Positions 6,985-7,806 of a stretch of 7,806 nt of DNA are shown piece by piece. Location: NCBI GenBank assembly GCA_021767305.1, contig JAASTL010000026.1, positions 1-7,806 of the forward strand. The letters run 5' to 3'. The stretch comes from Piscirickettsiaceae bacterium (GTDB lineage Bacteria; Pseudomonadota; Gammaproteobacteria; Thiomicrospirales; Thiomicrospiraceae). How positions within the stretch are numbered: the stretch's first letter is position 1; each line of letters starts with the position of its first letter. The position numbers were made by a program, and so were the translations under genes. The notes beneath the pieces are model-generated. The model was given only the letters and a program-made list of their open reading frames with translations, was not told the origin of the DNA and ran no database searches.

Positions 6985-7681
6985 CTTTATACCTCTTTGA
7001 TTTTCTATCTCCACCTCTTAACTTAGGTGAGGTGGCTCGATTAAGCTGCTTAGCTATCTTCTCTTTAAAATAATCACTGCCTAATACCCAAGCTTTATTG
7101 GTAGATTCTCTAATTTGCTTTAATTCTTTTTCTTTAATCTTTTCATTAAACAGTTGTCTATAGACTTCTGTTCGTGCTTCATCTGTTTTGTCCAAGTTTT
7201 GATAAAGCTTATGTGGCGTTATGATTGGGTTGGCTTCATTTAAGCCATTATGTCGGTAACTTGACCATGGGTAGTCTGCTGGATGTTTGACCATTTGCGC
7301 TCTGACAGGGTTGAGTTCAATGTATCTGTAACAAGTTAATGCATACTGTTCACTGTCTATCAGCGTGGCTTTATATCTGCCTTCCCATAGGGTACCTGTG
7401 CGTTTGTAGCTATAGTTAAAATACTGGACGTAGTAACGCCCTATCATCTGCATCATTTTTGATATGCCGTCAGGTTTATGTGGCGTGACAAGAATGTGAA
7501 CATGATTGGTCATCAGTACATAGGCGTGAATATCACATTCATGTTTTTGACTGGCCTCTTGTAACTTCTCTAAATAGAAAACATAATCTCCATCGGCATA
7601 AAAAATAGGCTCACGATTATTACCTCGAACAATCACATGTTGCGGTTGACCTATGACATTAAAACGTGGAAGTCTTGCCAT
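6971..7681 (-). CDS. REP-associated tyrosine transposase (RAYT, Y1/HUH family)
   Basis: The protein is a single-strand DNA nuclease of the IS200-like Y1 superfamily, which processes REP hairpins through a 5'-phosphotyrosine intermediate. The 236-residue sequence is complete. It has an RFNVIGQPQHVIVRGNN opening (6-22), HUH motif N59-H60-V-H62-ILV, the LWEGRYKATLID segment (98-109) and Y120 in RYIELNPVRA as the probable catalytic tyrosine. PWSSYRHN (138-145) and a basic C-terminal tail (218-231) follow. The start is ATG 7681-7679; AGGG at 7695-7692 is a weak, distant ribosome binding site. Inverted REP-like repeats flank the gene, and the next ORF starts 11 bases inside its 3' end. All key residues are present, so it may be active. 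Confidence 0.92.
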   Translation of the reverse strand: MARLPRFNVIGQPQHVIVRGNNREPIFYADGDYVFYLEKLQEASQKHECDIHAYVLMTNHVHILVTPHKPDGISKMMQMIGRYYVQYFNYSYKRTGTLWEGRYKATLIDSEQYALTCYRYIELNPVRAQMVKHPADYPWSSYRHNGLNEANPIITPHKLYQNLDKTDEARTEVYRQLFNEKIKEKELKQIRESTNKAWVLGSDYFKEKIAKQLNRATSPKLRGGDRKSKRYKDEKA

Positions 7682-7696
7682 TTTTCTTAAACCCTA

Positions 7697-7723
7697 AAAT
7701 CAATCGAGTCTGACCCCATTGAT
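7697..7723. repeat. Right 27-bp inverted repeat of the RAYT unit
   Basis: This is the exact reverse complement of 6946-6972 and the same REP-like near-palindrome. It lies 15 bases upstream of the RAYT start codon, in its probable leader, so a hairpin here could also affect RAYT expression. A partial copy of its outer half follows directly in tandem. Confidence 0.9.
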
Positions 7724-7744
7724 CTTATGACCCCATTGATCTTG
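7711..7744. repeat. 17-bp tandem repeat TGACCCCATTGATCTT(A/G)
   Basis: Two units, 7711-7727 and 7728-7744, differ only in the last base. The unit begins inside the right 27-bp repeat, so this is an incomplete extra copy of that palindrome lacking its inner arm. Confidence 0.85.
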
Positions 7745-7782
7745 TGTCCCCCGAATTCTGAGTATTGTGTCCCCCGAATTCT
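7742..7782. repeat. Two direct copies of TTGTGTCCCCCGAATTCT, 23-bp period
   Basis: Identical 18-bp units occupy 7742-7759 and 7765-7782, separated by GAGTA. They follow the 17-bp tandem repeat with a short overlap. A third, diverged copy lies at 5897-5914. Sequences like GTATTGTGTCCCC are familiar to me from neighbourhoods of RAYT genes in other Gammaproteobacteria, but I cannot verify this here. Confidence 0.85.
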
Positions 7783-7806
7783 AAAAATATTACTCGTACC
7801 GGGAGA

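Larger units (their letters stand above)
6946..7723 (-). mobile_element. RAYT/REP unit bounded by 27-bp perfect inverted repeats
   Basis: A single transposase gene lies between perfect 27-bp inverted palindromes, a layout like the 'REPtron' arrangement of a RAYT gene flanked by REP hairpins. The left repeat abuts the stop codon; the right repeat ends 15 bases before the start codon. No target-site duplication is visible directly outside the repeats. RAYTs are usually domesticated single-copy genes rather than active insertion sequences, so recent mobility is not proven. Confidence 0.7.

Noticed and set aside
7711..7782. CRISPR array
   Set aside because: Only two units of each of two different repeats, with almost no spacers and no cas genes.

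Overview
The window holds the promoter-proximal part of a division and cell-wall (dcw) cluster, read on the minus strand, joined on its upstream side to a small accessory block that is also on the minus strand. MraZ, RsmH, FtsL and FtsI resemble gammaproteobacterial proteins. The moderate-to-low GC content would suit a marine or sulfur-oxidising lineage, but that taxonomic guess is weak.

In transcription order (right to left), the dcw part is mraZ (5300-4842), rsmH (4842-3911, interrupted by a one-base frameshift in an A7 run), ftsZ (3839-2595), ftsL (2527-2096), ftsI (2106-181) and the first 59 codons of a probable murE (179 to the left edge). The genes are tightly packed: mraZ and rsmH share TAATG, ftsL and ftsI overlap by 11 bases, and ftsI and murE are one base apart. 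A near-consensus sigma70 promoter with an array of MraZ boxes lies just upstream of mraZ and probably drives the block. Two features are unusual. An ftsZ gene sits between rsmH and ftsL, whereas ftsZ normally lies at the far end of the cluster after ftsA. FtsI also carries an 88-residue internal duplication in its non-catalytic N-terminal region.

A gene-poor AT-rich stretch (about 5341-5846) separates mraZ from the accessory block. In transcription order, the block contains a REP-associated tyrosine transposase (RAYT; 7681-6971), a 98-residue ORF resembling the N-terminus of a lipase-like effector (6984-6688), a two-helix membrane protein coupled to it by TAATG (6688-5966), and the first 20 or so codons of a second lipase-like gene (from 5975) that runs into a repeat. 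The RAYT is flanked by perfect 27-bp inverted repeats. Each repeat is itself nearly palindromic, and one of them encodes codons 5-13 of the following ORF. A second repeat family (core TTGTGTCCCCCGAATTCT) occurs twice at the right edge and once, diverged, at 5891-5916, so it brackets the block in direct orientation.

The dcw genes act together in septal peptidoglycan synthesis and Z-ring assembly. The accessory block looks like a decayed effector and membrane-partner locus remodelled by a RAYT/REP system. The effector reading is inference from sequence pattern only.
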